NCBI GenBank assembly: GCA_025618425.1
Contig: CM046833.1
Span: 33,664,247-33,728,246 of the forward strand
DNA: 64,000 nt
Origin: Heliocidaris tuberculata
Lineage: Eukaryota > Echinodermata > Echinoidea > Camarodonta > Echinometridae
Direction: 5' to 3'
How positions within the stretch are numbered: the stretch's first letter is position 1; each line of letters starts with the position of its first letter. The notes beneath the pieces were generated by a model. It was not told where the DNA came from. It searched no databases and was given only the letters and a program-made list of their open reading frames with translations. This document shows, piece by piece, positions 1 to 11,785 of the stretch. The position numbers were made by a program, and so were the translations under genes.

Positions 1-1076
1 GCTTCCCAAATAAGGCAATACAACTTGTACGTTTAACCAATCGATTTAAACACTGCAACTCTTTTGTTCAGTGCGTTTGACCAATCAGTCAAAAAAAAAA
101 AAAAAAAAAAAAGTAACGGAAAAGATTGAGCCCGTCCATTATTCAGTGGGGACCAAAAAAAGGGTAGGTAGCGGGATCAAGCTGAAAGTATTTATAATTT
201 TCTTTTCTAAAAATCCACACACAAATAAATGTTTGCTCATTTTTTACAAATAAAATGGTCGACAGTTATATTTTCTATATGTGGAAATTATCATGTCCTA
301 TTCGCGATAACAAATCTTTACTTCCCCCATGTTTGGAATCAGCGATCTCTTCACGTCATGTCACAGAAGCTCCTGATTGGTTCATTTTCTCTAAACCACA
401 AGTTGAGTAAGCTTACTTTAGCGTGCCCACAAAGTGTAAGCACACTAATCTCTACACGCGCCCACGCGCAGTGCTAAGGGTGTATCACAGAGTTACATAC
501 GGACTATTTATTGCGTATGTAACTCTATGGCGTGTATTAGCTCACATAATATAAGCGCACTTAACTATACGCGCATTGTTGCGCATCGCGTACTTAGAAT
601 TCGTTGGAAAGTACTGTAGACTTTTGCACGCTTTTTAATAAAAAAACAAACAAAACAAAAAACGAGTGATAGTCCAAATAATGAATCACACGTGATTGCG
701 TTCAATCAATCATTTGATTAGGATCTAGGCGTTAGTTGTATAATTCCAAAATATGGCTCGTTTCGCGTCAAGCTATGTCCATTTTTCGATGCAAGATACA
801 AAATCAAAATATTATGTCCCGACAAATTCAGAATATCCCGAATGATCTTTTTTAAAATAAATTTTACGGAGGCCGTTTGGCATATTTCATGGTCTATTTG
901 TCCAAAATTAATTATATAAGTGTTTTCATAGTGTTCTGAACATGACGAAACTCCACCGCGCGCGTCATTGCAATTATGTCAACACAGTCATGACAGTAAC
1001 CCATTTCCTGACTGTTCCAGCCCACCTGTATAGTTGGACTTGTTCAACTCTAGTTTACATAAAAATAACGTAATTC
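1..1076. other. 3' flank of minus-strand gene, no gene seen
   Basis: No convincing coding exon is present. The stretch lies downstream of the stop codon of the minus-strand terminal exon, so part of it should be 3' UTR. It holds an A-run near 90-112 and AT-rich sequence. Confidence 0.5.
489..526. terminator. Hairpin with minus-strand AATAAA in its loop
   Basis: The arms 489-501 (AGAGTTACATACG) and 514-526 are perfect 13-base inverted repeats around a 12-base loop. Read on the minus strand, positions 507-512 are AATAAA, about 565 bases after the stop codon of the terminal exon. It is a candidate polyadenylation signal, inferred from position and motif only. The hairpin could also be a small repeat remnant. 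Confidence 0.3.
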
Positions 1077-1522
1077 CTAACCTTGAAGTAGTGCTTCTGA
1101 TTGACAGTTGTTGCCCATACTTCTCAAGCATTCAGCTATGGCTAAACGAAAGTTGAATGCCTTCATGCGTGGTTGCTCCCTCCATGCCTTGAACTTCTTG
1201 AGTTTGGTCAAACACGGAGTCAATATGGGAACATGGTCTACATCTTCACCAGTCATGTTTGTTGACGTCAGTACGTTCTTCAGAATACCCATCTCTACTC
1301 TGTGTGCTCTCTTCACTTCAAGATCTTGAACAGGTGTAGCTTTGTCACCCTTTGATGCTGACACAACGACTCTGAAATCTTCTCCCGTAATAGGACTTGC
1401 ATCAGGTTGAACACCCAAGCTGCTCTCATTACCAGTTAAGTGTCCATAGTTGCTTGATTTCTTTTTGTCATTGTTATGACTATCAACAATGGCGAATAGC
1501 TCCTCATATGTAACTTCGAGAG
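1077..1522 (-). CDS. Terminal exon, death-domain-like C terminus
   Basis: A pyrimidine-rich tract and AG acceptor (1523-1524) lead into a phase-1 exon of 147 codons ending in a TAG stop at 1077-1079. The first 55 or so residues are polar and probably form a linker. The C-terminal part contains LTKLKKFKAWREQPRMKAF followed by a RLAIAECLRSMG helix. That is the pattern of death-domain helices 4-6: a conserved Trp, a basic stretch, then an amphipathic helix. Death domains are six-helix adaptors that assemble apoptosis or NF-kB signalling complexes by homotypic contact. The start phase matches the other exons on this strand. The fold assignment comes from the helical pattern, not a search. The intron before it is 8 kb and full of repeats, so an exon could be missing between this one and 9495-9779. 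Confidence 0.6.
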
Positions 1523-1989
1523 CTTGATCAGATTTAAAAGAAAATGATGGGATCGTTACATAAAATTCGAGGAAGGATTTCTGCTTGCCTAAATAATATA
1601 CCTTTTTTTTCTCACCACATAATCAGAAATATTCATATTTCTGTTTATCCTAATGACGGGGAGGGCGGGGTGCAGTGGGACAAGAATCGTGTTTAGGTAG
1701 TTTTTGCTTTATAACTTTTAAAATACACATGTATTCATTCTAGTTTCTCCATTCATATATGGTAAATAATAGAAATGATGGGCTACAAAATAGGTATTTA
1801 ACACCATCCATATATTTTTAGTTTTATGCAAGTAATCATTTAAAGGTAGCGAAAAGTAGCCAATCGTGTTTTTTTTTTTAACTTGGCGCGGCTCGGCTAG
1901 TATTCAGGAACCTCCGTACATCTTCGGTAAACGCATGCATTGTGTGTATACAGCACGCATTCGACCGAAGAAAGACGAACTGAACGGTA

Positions 1990-4900
1990 CACTGTCGCTT
2001 GGTCTACCACCACTTGGTCTAATTATCAGTTCGTCGAACTCCACGTGGTGTAACTTCATTTTGTCTACAACCAGTTTGACTACTTACCATTTCGTATAAT
2101 TTCCATTTAGCCTAATAACCAATTATGAAAACCCATTTGGGCTAATTTTCACCTCGGCTAATTTTCACTTCGTCTATTTCCAAATAGTCTAACAGTCATT
2201 TTGTCTACAAGCCACATGGTCTAATATCCATTTGGACTACACTTACTTTGGCTAATACGTATGGTCTACCTATCATTTGGTCTAATTCCATTCATTCTAA
2301 TAACCAGTTGGGCTACTTATCATTTAGTCTAACTGTCATATGGTCTAATGACCATTTGGTCTAATATCCAATTCGTCTAATAACCAGTTAGGCTACTTGT
2401 CATTTCGTCTAATTTTTTTTATATAGTCTAATGACCACTTGGTCTAATTACTATTTATACTACACTTCTGGCCATTTAGTAGCAAGTTGAGAAAGGACAG
2501 GGAAATAAAACTTAAAAAAAAAATGAAAATTCAAAGAAGTCGTCTACGTAAATGTGCATTAAAAGAGTTATTCACCTTGCTGCTGCTTATATCAAGATCA
2601 ATCAATGTCCTTGCATTTTATATATTAATTATTTAATTTATTAAAATCAATTATTTAGTATTATTTTTTAGTAATTAAAACATTAATAGGTCTCCTCTTC
2701 ATTTCATGACTAAAGTAGAAGAACTTGATTTTGTATTGCACTTCAAATTATGTTTGTTGGGTTGATAATCTGTTATTCATGCTTCTTATTTGATATCCGA
2801 TTTACAAATGTTTGTGCAAGTAGTCAATAAAAGCTAGGGGTGGTGCCATGGTATTTTCATAGGAGGGGCAAGACGACCCACAGACTTGGAATTTCAATGA
2901 ATTTGGTACTTTTTTTTTAGGAAAAGGGGGAACTTAATTATAAAGGGTGAAGACAAGAATGGAAAATTGCGTTTTGATACGTTGCTGTACCCCTACATTG
3001 TATTTAACACACATGAAATTTTAAGGATATACATGTATTTTCTAATCTTGGCATGATATGCAATCTGCTCTACTCCTAATTGCAAGAGAGCGACCAAAAA
3101 TACTATGTTCTTGTTGAAGGTCATACATGGTGCTGGCATTATACAGTGATTTCATGACGAAAATGCTGCAAAATTTTAAAAAAATTTGAAACAATATCTC
3201 AGATACGTTTCCAGAGGTAGTATCTTAGAAAAACCTCTGATAGTCTGCTTTATTCTTGCTTTAAAATGTGAACACTTATGTAAAACTGCAAGCTTGAACG
3301 GTACAAACATCATGGAAACATTTCGGAGTCAACCTCGATCTTTTCTGTAATAAAAACGACCGAGATTTATAAAGTGACGGTTAAATAAAAGGCAAAAACA
3401 TACACAGGCCTATATTTCAGCTTGAAATATGTTACCTTACACTGAATTTCTATTTGTAGTTTAATTTTATCAATAATATTTTTGATTATGTATGAAACGT
3501 TATCAATATGTATTACACTTGTGATAAAAAACAAATGGCATGTAACATTTCTGCCAGATTAAATAAATTCTGGATGCAAAGAAGAACGGTGTATATGGTT
3601 ACGTATTTGACGTATCGCGGAAGTTCCGTTAGCATATACAGCAACAGACCCAGGGCCAATAAATGCATTCTACCTTGTAGAACATCAAAATACAACATAC
3701 TTCTAACCGTGAAAAACGATCTTTACATAGATAAGTGATTAGATAACATTGAAATAAATGTAAAATATGAATACCAACAATAAAACACAAAACTGCAATG
3801 TTTTTTCTGATACAGTTCTGAAATTTGCAGTTACGGAAGACGGTAAAAATGAAGCTGGAGCAGATTTTTATGAAAATAATACGCATAAGTTCCATTTCCC
3901 CACTGTTCCTGTAATGAATAATGTCAAGAATCGAGAGAGAAGATAGCGAATGTGTCAGTAGAAGAGGTTAAAATTTACATTATTAACAATTACATAATAT
4001 ATAGACATATATTTTGTAGTTATGGACTATAAAATGAAAAATAAATATCTCGTCAGATACATTACTAATCGGATCTGATCACATACGTTACCGTATTTAT
4101 ATTTGGCAATAAGAGCACACAGATCGACATGAATTAAGTCGCCATGCTTACCAAAGTAGAGTACGGGGTCCGAAAGGTTAAATCCGTTCGCCAAAGCGCC
4201 TTGCCTCGATCATGCTGCCTGAATATTTTAATAAGTAACATATTTGATTATAACGTATCTGATGTGCCTTTTCTTTTCTTACACCATTTGCACACAAACA
4301 AGTAATTTTCTTATGTAATTTTCGATGTGTAATTAAACATTAGCTTAAGTATTCAAAAGTGCTGGAGCTTTGCTTTCATTTGCAGCATACTTTTTTTTCT
4401 TAATGAAACAAAGTTGAAGTAACGTATCTGATATTAGCTCATCGTAACAGTAGTTTTTCAAGTGTTTGGAACTGTATATATTTTTTGTATCAGGAGATTC
4501 GATGAATATGTCATGGTGCCATTTATACTTGAGGTTGACTTTGTTTAACTCGTTCAAGTACACTGCTATCCTGCGTTACTATGACCTTCTCTGAAGAGTC
4601 ACAAAAGAGGGTAACGTATCTGACTGAGATTTGGCGACATGGTCTAAATGAGCCACAAGAGAAATATCAAAACCTCATATTGTTATGTAACATTATTTGT
4701 TATTCAGGCACTTAATGGTCAATGAAATGACGTACAAAAGACTTAATTTAAATGATATGTTAACGAGTAAGGTCTTGTTATATTAGTACTTCCTTTCCTG
4801 GCGACATGGAGTTTTGAAGGTAAGATCAACTTATTCTTGTATTTCTAATACTATCCTGTATGTCCTGATAGCTCTGTTGATATACATTTTAGAGGTCAAA

Positions 4901-6750
4901 CCTCTAGGATGAATTAAACAAAAAAAAAAAAAGAAAAAAAAGAAAAAGAAAAGGTGATTTCCAAGGGACAAAATAGCGATTTATACTGTATGAACATGCT
5001 AGCGACACGAAAATAGCACTTTTGCACAGTTTTTCGGAGAATGGTCCTTTTGGGCACTGGGCCCCCAGCTCTCGCTAAGTTCCTGCTCAAAGGTGTCACA
5101 CTGTTGTCATATCATTAACTAATTATTCTGCCATTAGGCTTCTCTGATTCTTTTGAGCTATGCAAACTACTATTTTCAGGGGCGGGGCTACGGGGGGGGG
5201 GCGGTTGCCCCTATGATATTTCAAGTGACCAAAAAGAGAGAGATAGAGAGAGAGAGAGAGAAGAAAAACGAAAAAAGGAGAAGAAAGCAGAAGAAAGAAA
5301 TGTATGCAACTATTATCATTATTATTATTTTCATTATTATCATTATCAGCATCATTATTATTATTATCATTATCATTTGTTCATCTAAAACGTAAATTAA
5401 CTCGCTCGTTGGCAGGGGGCACAATGCCCCCCCCCCCCTTCACCTTTCCAAGCACCCAAAAGTGTCTCCTGCTACCCACAAAAATGCCGCTTTTTATATT
5501 TGTCCACTGCCTTCTTTTCTTCTTTTAAGGCAGTGGCGTATCTAGGTATTATGACGACCTGGGCAAACAGTGAATTTGCGCCCCCTCCCCGAGTCAAATT
5601 ATGTTATGCAAGGAAGCCAAGCGACCAAGCAGCATTTTCTTTAAATTGATTTTTTTACCCTTCCACAGGGTTCCTTTATTCATCATCAACACAACAATTT
5701 TTACAAAAGATCATACATATACATGTTTTTTTTTCTCCATGATTTGTCATGTAAATACTTACACAATGGAGTATACCATAATATAACAAAATATGCAGCC
5801 GCACAGCGGTGTATTGGATAGTTGGACAAAAATAAGTTGTGTACAATGATATATTACGTACAAAACAGGCAAAGATAACATAGACTTTCAGAAAAATTTG
5901 GTGAAATGAAACCATGTTTTTCTCAAACTTATCTTCTTTAAGATTTATCTTTATAGATTCGTGCGGCGCGTAGAAATGAAATTGGTAACCAACTGCACTA
6001 TTATTTTTTCCCCCAAGTATTCTTTTATTCTTTCCCTTTCATTAAAAATCAATATTCTGTGCAGAAATATAAGGTACATTTTACAGATTACAGAAAAAGT
6101 AAATATTTAGAGTCTAGCAAAAATACAAGTTACAAACAAGCCTGGTATACAAGACATATTACAGATATCGGTATTTTTTTGTTTTTTGTTTTTGTTTTTG
6201 ACCTCAGCTCAGGATAGAGTCGAGTCAGGACAACAACCCCCCCCCCCCCCGGGCCCCTAGGCCCTTTCAAAAAGCTCTTGCCACAACCTGTACAGGGATG
6301 GCCAACAAAATGCATAGTGTTGTTGGTACGTGCGTCGACGAAAAGGGAATAGCCCAACAGGCAATAAGCCTTAGTGATAATTAGACAAAGCGGTGTTTAG
6401 ACAAATTGGCATTTAGACCAACTGACATTTAGACTAAATGGAATATGGACTAAATGAAAGTTGGACCAACTGCAAATTAGACCATATAAATGCTATGTAG
6501 ACCAAATGGATCCTAGACCAAGTGGATTTTAGACGAAATGCCTGTAGACCAATTAGTTTTAGACTGACTGGGAATTAGACAAACTGACATTAGACGAACT
6601 GGTAGTAGACCAAGTGACAACAAAATAAAGTAGACGAAATGGTAATTGGACCAAATGGTAATTAGAATGAGTGATAATTAGCCCAAGTGGTCATTAGACC
6701 TTCTGGATATTAGACCAAGTGCAAATTAGACCAAATGAACAACCCAACTG
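1990..6750. mobile_element. Element with inverted GGTCTAAT minisatellite ends
   Basis: From about 1999 to 2470 a degenerate unit of roughly 20 bases built on TTTGGTCTAAT(A/T)NCCA is repeated more than 15 times. From about 6365 to 6745 the same unit runs in the opposite orientation (AGACCAAATGGTAATTAGAC type). The two arrays face each other across about 3.9 kb of AT-rich sequence with no recognisable protein. This suggests a non-autonomous transposon whose terminal inverted repeats are minisatellites. Exact termini and target duplication could not be defined. Confidence 0.5.
2471..6361. other. Interior of minisatellite-ended element
   Basis: No gene is supported. Visible features are a short piece near 2835-2880 related to the hAT-type MITEs elsewhere in the window (TAGGAGGGGCAAGACGACC), an A-rich tract at 4919-4955, (GA)n at about 5236-5262, an ATT/ATC-rich microsatellite at about 5310-5385, a C-run near 5426-5438 and a second one near 6238-6250. 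Confidence 0.4.
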
Positions 6751-7053
6751 AAAAACTATCCCACCCGCGACGGAATTTTGTTCGCTGCTCCAAGATTGTT
6801 GTTATGCACGGTCATGCAATAGGGGCAAGCGAATGAAATTGAACGTACATGGATATCGAATTGTGGCTCCTTTTAAAATGATGTAAATGAACTTGGTGAA
6901 GTAGGACACCCCGAAGTGAACTGGGACAGTAATAGGGAGGAAGTTGAACAGTCTGGGAGAAGTGTGACTAAACTCTTGAAAATGCTATTTTTATTTAATG
7001 TCTATGGATTATGACTGATTAAAGCTCATTTCCTTACATACACAAAACACAAC

Positions 7054-7090
7054 CGGGGTGAACTGGGAAAAGGTGTCCCAGCTCACCCCG
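7054..7090. repeat. Small hairpin CGGGGTGAACTGGGA
   Basis: Arms 7054-7068 and 7076-7090 match at 14 of 15 positions around a 7-base loop. A related half-site (CACCCCGAAGTGAACTGGGA) lies near 6907-6926. The function is unknown. It is probably part of a repeat. Confidence 0.4.
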
Positions 7091-7359
7091 ATAGTAAAAC
7101 ATAACAACAAACAAACAAATAAGAGCCTGCAAAATATAAGTGTCGGTATTTATCGCAAAAAAATATTATTGCAAAGTATCGGATGAGATAAGACCTATAC
7201 GCTATAAGCGGGGTGTTTACCTTTATAGCTAAGCGGTATATAGGCTACTTGAAAAAAATATTGTAAAAAATAATAATAGTGAACAATAGAAAGGAAAAAA
7301 AGAAGTGAAAATTTAGATAAGTGGCTCAGGTGACCATTATGACAGAAAAGGTTCTAAAA

Positions 7360-9475
7360 GGCCAAAAATAATCTCATCTGCAACACGTTTTTTGTTTAGA
7401 TCTTTGTTTCTAATTTCTAATAGTATAAACAACTTAAAAAAAAATCAAGGTTATATATAAAAAACGACTGTAGCAGTCCACATAGGCCCATTGATGGCCC
7501 ATTCGAGAGAATTAAATTTGATTCATTCCCTCACAGAGATTCAAAATAGCTGCCAAAGTTTTTAAATGCCTACTTGCATGTAACTTGAGTTTGGGATTTA
7601 AAGCAAAACTATTTGCAAGCTCGTTATTATAGGCAGAATCGTTTGTTCACTTCATTTCATCAAGAGTGCCGTCACATTCAAAATGGTCTCGTTGTGATTT
7701 AAGATGTGACTATTGGCATTTTAAAGTTTACGTTTTATCTGGAAGTTTATAATAAAAATGTGGAAGTTAGTACTAATATGCTGGAAATTTCTATAAACAG
7801 AAAATATCAATCTAACATTTGAAACATGGTTCTTTTCCTATTAGAGAGTTATTCACGAACAGTATACATGTAGATTAATATCTCGATGAAGCACAAAATA
7901 CTCTTATTTTGCAAATAAATGTTACTATGCCAAAATAAACTGTAATGAGATGCAAAAAAAACTAAGAGATAAAACTGCACGTTCCTATTTTTTTCATCTT
8001 CGTGGTCATATTGAACAAAAACAAAACTGATATGTCCTTAAGAAACAACCTAGACATCGTAAGATTTATAAAGATGCCAATTTATAGCAGTATTCTTAAA
8101 AATATATTTTACTAATACCTTTTGAAAAAATGTCATTTTAGTCATTTTTTGTGTTGGAACAAATGGGAGAGTTGTCCGCCGCTACATCATAGTGACATTA
8201 CCGGTTCGGCCAAATTAAAAATTCAAATTTGTATAGGGATTACAGCTTTCATATTGCTTGTCCGATTTCGTTCAAACTTTTAACAATCTGCCTCTTTGTT
8301 TTTTCTCCTTTCTTTCAGAGCAACTTGCCATTAATATTAGATTTCCATTTAAAGAAAGAGAGCCTGAATACATACTTCTTTAGCATATTAACCATTTTGC
8401 ATTTTGATGCTTTATGCCTCAATGCAAAATTATCAATGCAATTTATATTTCAACATTTATGCAGTATTTTTCAATTTGATGGCAATCTTGGAAATGAAAT
8501 TCCACACTATTTAAATCATTCAGCATTAAAAGATATACCTTTACCTTGGTTTCATTGTGTCTCAACCAAATACACCATTGTAACTCGCTTATGTCTATTT
8601 TAGGCAAAAAAGTTGCAACATCCATAACTTTCTCCCTATACGATACGAGCTTCAAGACACAGCATAAACTTAATGCAAATAAACACATCTTGAAACAGAC
8701 CAGTGGTCATTTTGAATATGACCGCCATCATAATAAAATGAAGTGACCCTACACTAGAGGTATTCTGCTTATAAAACATACTGCCTTGCCAATAGTTATA
8801 CTTTAAATCCCAAACTAAAAGTTATATGCAAGTATGCATATTCAAAACTTCGAGGGCCGTGTTGAATTAGGCAACCCTCTTCTGAGGGAAAGAATTCTCT
8901 CTGATGGGCCATCAATGGGCCCATTTAAAACTAAAGTGGGATTTTTATATGACCTTGATTAAAAGTTAAACTAATTTTTTTTCTTCAAAATCTTATTTTG
9001 CAGACAAATCATTTGGGCCTTTATGGGCCCTTTTCTTTCGTTATAATGGGCACTTGTGGCACCTATGTCTTTGATTTCAAAGACGTGATGTTGACTGATC
9101 ACATTTAGAAGCATTTTACTTATATTCAACAAATCAGTGACTTCATAAATTTTGATATATAGGATGGCCCTTTCCTTGAAAAATGGGCCCCTAAAGCATT
9201 TGTCTGATTTTAGAGGCGGAGAAATATTGCATGATATTTCATTATATCGAACTAGATTTGATTACATCAACTTTGAAGGGGAAAGACCCTGAGAGGGCCA
9301 TTAAAAAATGGGCAAAGAGGCCCCCAGAGCCCGATTTTTTGGTGACCCCATATCCAAAATTATTCGACACAAAAAACTCTACCAACATGCAAAATTGTAT
9401 GTTTTTATGAAAAAGTGCACAATTCCATCGATTTTCTGCACCAATCTGCTAGACTATATAGGCCTACACGCAAGA
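7360..9475. repeat. Foldback repeat, copy 1
   Basis: The left half (about 7440-8170) and right half (about 8180-9000) are diverged inverted copies. Landmarks are GGCCCATTGATGGCCCAT near 7486 and its reverse complement near 8906. The outer part (9000-9475) is repeated in inverted orientation at the start of copy 2 (about 14660-14880). No coding region was recognised, so the element looks non-autonomous. Confidence 0.5.
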
Positions 9476-9494
9476 TACTTCTACTGGAACTTAC

Positions 9495-9779
9495 CGAGCA
9501 TCCCGCTTGCTGATACGTCTGGATACGGCATTTTCTGTAGCAGATAACGTAAACTGGATCGTTGGTCAGCGGGTAGATAGCGACAGAGACTGCATACTAG
9601 GCCGATAGTACCTTTCGTCAGGTGAGAAGGACGAAACGCCTGTTTGTATTCTGACAGTTGAGCTGCACTGATACCCAAGGCTTCTGTAAAAGGAAGAAGG
9701 TCCTGAGCAAACAGCTGAAAAGCCAAGTTCACTAGCTCAGCTTTGTAGACTACCTGGCCCTTAGCACGAGGCAGTAGTC
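9495..9779 (-). CDS. Death-domain-like exon, phase 1-1
   Basis: A pyrimidine tract and CAG acceptor at 9780-9782 and a GTAAGT donor at 9489-9494 bound a 285-base exon of 95 codons that starts and ends in phase 1. The peptide begins GLLPRAKGQ and contains LAFQLFAQDLLPFTEALGIS, then AAQLSEYKQAF and SSLRYLLQKM. The LA...LLPFTEALGIS segment matches death-domain helices 1-2 (L..LA...W..LA..LGIS), with Leu or Pro where many family members have Trp. It would act as a cytoplasmic homotypic interaction module. It follows another death-like exon after a 153-base intron. Identification is by pattern only, with no search run. Confidence 0.65.
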
Positions 9780-9932
9780 CTGTTAATGTGGAAGAAGCAA
9801 TTGAACAGTTATGCGGATTCGTAAATCGTAAGCAACACATGAAAATAAGACAAAGCGTAAGAAAAAGTGACGAAAATCGATAGGCCTATAACATTTTTGC
9901 TATTAAAGGATTTTGTATGTAAAGAGGTTTAC

Positions 9933-10163
9933 CTCCATGTACGATTTCTTGTAGTGCAGAAAAAATCTCACTGTGTTTTTCAATCAGACCCTTTAAAGCC
10001 GCATTATCTCTCCAGTGGATAAGTGCCTTGCATCGTCCTTCCACGCTCTGACTTTCATTAGGACAGTATTTGAAGCTAAGCTTCGAGCACAGTTGTCCCA
10101 TTGATGCCGAGGAGAGAAAATCTGCAATTACTATAAGCTCGTCGTCAGAAGGCCATTTATCAC
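9933..10163 (-). CDS. Death-domain-like exon, phase 1-1
   Basis: The acceptor ACAGCAG ends at 10164 and the donor GTAAAC starts at 9932 on the minus strand. The exon is 231 bases (77 codons), phase 1 on both sides. The peptide starts DKWPSDDELIVIADFLSS, then has MGQLCSKLSF, a Cys/Pro turn and GRCKALIHWRDNAALKGLIE. The order of W-x-D-D-L helix 1, L-x-x-L-S helix 2 and R-x-x-x-L-x-x-W before a final helix is typical of the death fold, in which the late Trp lies at the start of helix 5. It sits directly after the UPA-like exon. In UNC5, PIDD and ankyrin families a UPA domain also precedes a death domain. Confidence 0.68.
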
Positions 10164-10265
10164 CTGCTGTGGCTTTAGTAGGTTAGACAGAACAGACAGA
10201 ACACATCGATCAATAATAGTAATAATAATAACTAACAGAGAATTCAAAGATATAGATTTATTTAC

Positions 10266-10538
10266 CCTCTGCAGTCACAAAAACCAAGTACCAGCGCTTG
10301 GCGATTTCAGAGCGGGTTTCCAGCCCGTACGGTATTCTGTGATAGAGCGAAGTATGCCAACCGTAAGAGTTCTTTAGGGTTCGGTGGTACTCTATCCCTA
10401 CATCTAAATTCGACTGTATAGTATATGACGAAAAGCTTAAAGAGAGAAGGTAGAGTTCTGGGAAAGGTGAAAAATAATTTGTGACCTTTCTCATTCTTTT
10501 TATGTCAGTTTGGAAGAACATCATAGTAGAAATGTCTC
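10266..10538 (-). CDS. UPA-like beta-rich exon, phase 1-1
   Basis: The acceptor TTCTTTTTCAG ends at 10539 and the donor is GTAAAT at 10260-10265. The exon is 273 bases (91 codons), phase 1 to phase 1. The peptide differs from its helical neighbours and has alternating hydrophobic strands (ELYLLSLSFSSYTI), then GWHTSLYHRIPYGLE and RWYLVFVTAE. The GW...R-IPY...W..VF arrangement resembles the C-terminal half of UPA domains (GW...Q-IPF...W...F). UPA domains couple ZU5 and death domains in UNC5, PIDD and ankyrins. No ZU5 domain was found upstream. This assignment is tentative; an unknown beta domain is the alternative. The last 136 bases are duplicated in inverted orientation at 11082-11217. Confidence 0.45.
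10269..10404 (-). repeat. Exonic arm of a 136-bp inverted duplication
   Basis: These 136 bases, the 3' half of the UPA-like exon, match 11082-11217 on the opposite strand at 135 of 136 positions. The single difference is T versus C in the GGCATACTTCG/GGCATACCTCG stretch. The arms are separated by 677 bases. The near-identity implies a recent duplication or ongoing gene conversion. Confidence 0.9.
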
Positions 10539-11081
10539 CTGAAAAAGAATCGCTCTTCAAATGCCCTCATATTCTAAATATGACGAGAAATAGCTAAAGT
10601 GTTCGGGCCCTATGTGCACGTGCTTGTGCTTTTTAGTGAAATCAGCTCAATTTCTTATCATTTTGATGATTCCAAAACCTCACAGTATACACCAATTCTT
10701 ATGGAGTATTTGCAAACTTGATTGCTTTGAGACAGTTTCTTCCACAATGTAATTGCATGACTAGAACTCAACTTCATCTTTAAGTAAATGACAGCAAATT
10801 TAGTGAATGGCGCATTAAATTTCCATTGCGCCCTGATGCGGACTGAATTACACGCTTGTTGCGCTGGCTGACAAGCGCATATAGGTCAACTCGTATTCGT
10901 TGACATTCCAAGGCATATCCTCTTAAAGGCATTGATTAACTTTGCCCAGGATTGAAAAAAAAAATCACTGTTCCAGCTAATGCTGTAATCATAATTGCAA
11001 ACCTTTAGCTCAGACAGGAATCGCCTGAGTTTTATAAGCTGATCGGTCATTTATATATCAAGATATTTACGATTGAACATT

Positions 11082-11217
11082 GATGTAGGGATAGAGTACC
11101 ACCGAACCCTAAAGAACTCTTACGGTTGGCATACCTCGCTCTATCACAGAATACCGTACGGGCTGGAAACCCGCTCTGAAATCGCCAAGCGCTGGTACTT
11201 GGTTTTTGTGACTGCAG
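11082..11217 (+). pseudogene. Inverted partial copy of the UPA-like exon
   Basis: The plus strand here carries the 3' 136 bases of the minus-strand exon 10266-10538, starting at GATGTAGGGATAG and ending at ACTGCAG, where homology stops one codon before the donor. The copy lies in the intron just upstream of that exon, on the antisense strand, and has no acceptor or donor of its own. The reading frame stays open for about 58 codons. In the pre-mRNA the two copies would pair as a long stem. Confidence 0.85.
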
Positions 11218-11503
11218 CGCAGCGAAGAAGCCGAGCGACTTGCGCTAGCGATTGATCGCGATTTTCTCTTTTTTAGGATAGTAAACGGGTTCCATTTTCT
11301 CTCATACTTTCACATATCCTTAATTATATATGTAGTTAGAGGACTGCACACAATTCATTGGCATTTGAGCTGATTTTACAATTTTTCACAAAGTTAATCA
11401 ATCACTTTAATAACGAAGATATGCGCCCATTTACGAGGTTTCCGGTAAAAAGTGAAGGTCGGTCATAAGTGACCATAAGAGATGAAGTATCTAAATTACC
11501 CAC

Positions 11504-11785
11504 CTGGGCAATCTTTCTGTAGAGCAGCTTCGACGGCGTTCTGAAGTTTGCTTCTTTTTTCGTAATTACTGCACTCCTGACCTTCCGCCCACTCAAGTAA
11601 TATTTGCTGCATGTTGAAGAGGGCCTCGTTGTTTTCTTCTACAAATCTCTCGATCTGCGTCGTTAAAGTTCCTCCATGAGCATCATCAATTGCATTAAGT
11701 AAATGTCTGTAATGCCGACTAAATATCTTACAACATAATGTATCTATTTCCTTAATATTGATTTCCTCTTTTTGTGCCATTTGTA
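11504..11785 (-). CDS. Death-domain-like exon, phase 1-1
   Basis: The acceptor TATTTCAACAG ends at 11786 and the donor GTGGGT starts at 11503 on the minus strand. The exon is 282 bases (94 codons), phase 1 on both sides. The peptide begins QMAQKEEINIKEIDTLCCKI, continues FSRHYRHLLNAIDDAHGG, and ends with MQQILLEWAEGQECSNY followed by KRSKLQNAVEAAL. The L-L-x-W, loop, L-x-x-A-L pattern is the classic helix 4-6 signature of death domains. It is highly charged and lacks membrane segments, fitting a cytoplasmic adaptor module. Its donor is weaker than its neighbours, so use may be regulated. The fold is inferred from the pattern. Confidence 0.68.

Larger units (their letters stand above)
1523..9494 (-). 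other. Large repeat-filled intron
   Basis: This interval separates the terminal exon from the exon ending at 9495. No further exon was recognised. It contains a T-run at 1868-1878, a minisatellite-ended element (about 1990-6750), G/C homopolymers, a GT/T-rich tract near 6170-6205, a hairpin at 7054-7090 and a foldback repeat (about 7360-9475) that ends only about 20 bases from the splice donor. Confidence 0.5.

Noticed and set aside
8229..8603. 124-codon plus-strand frame in foldback copy 1
   Set aside because: The related frame in copy 2 (16076-16261) is broken by a stop, and the two sequences are arms of a noncoding inverted repeat.
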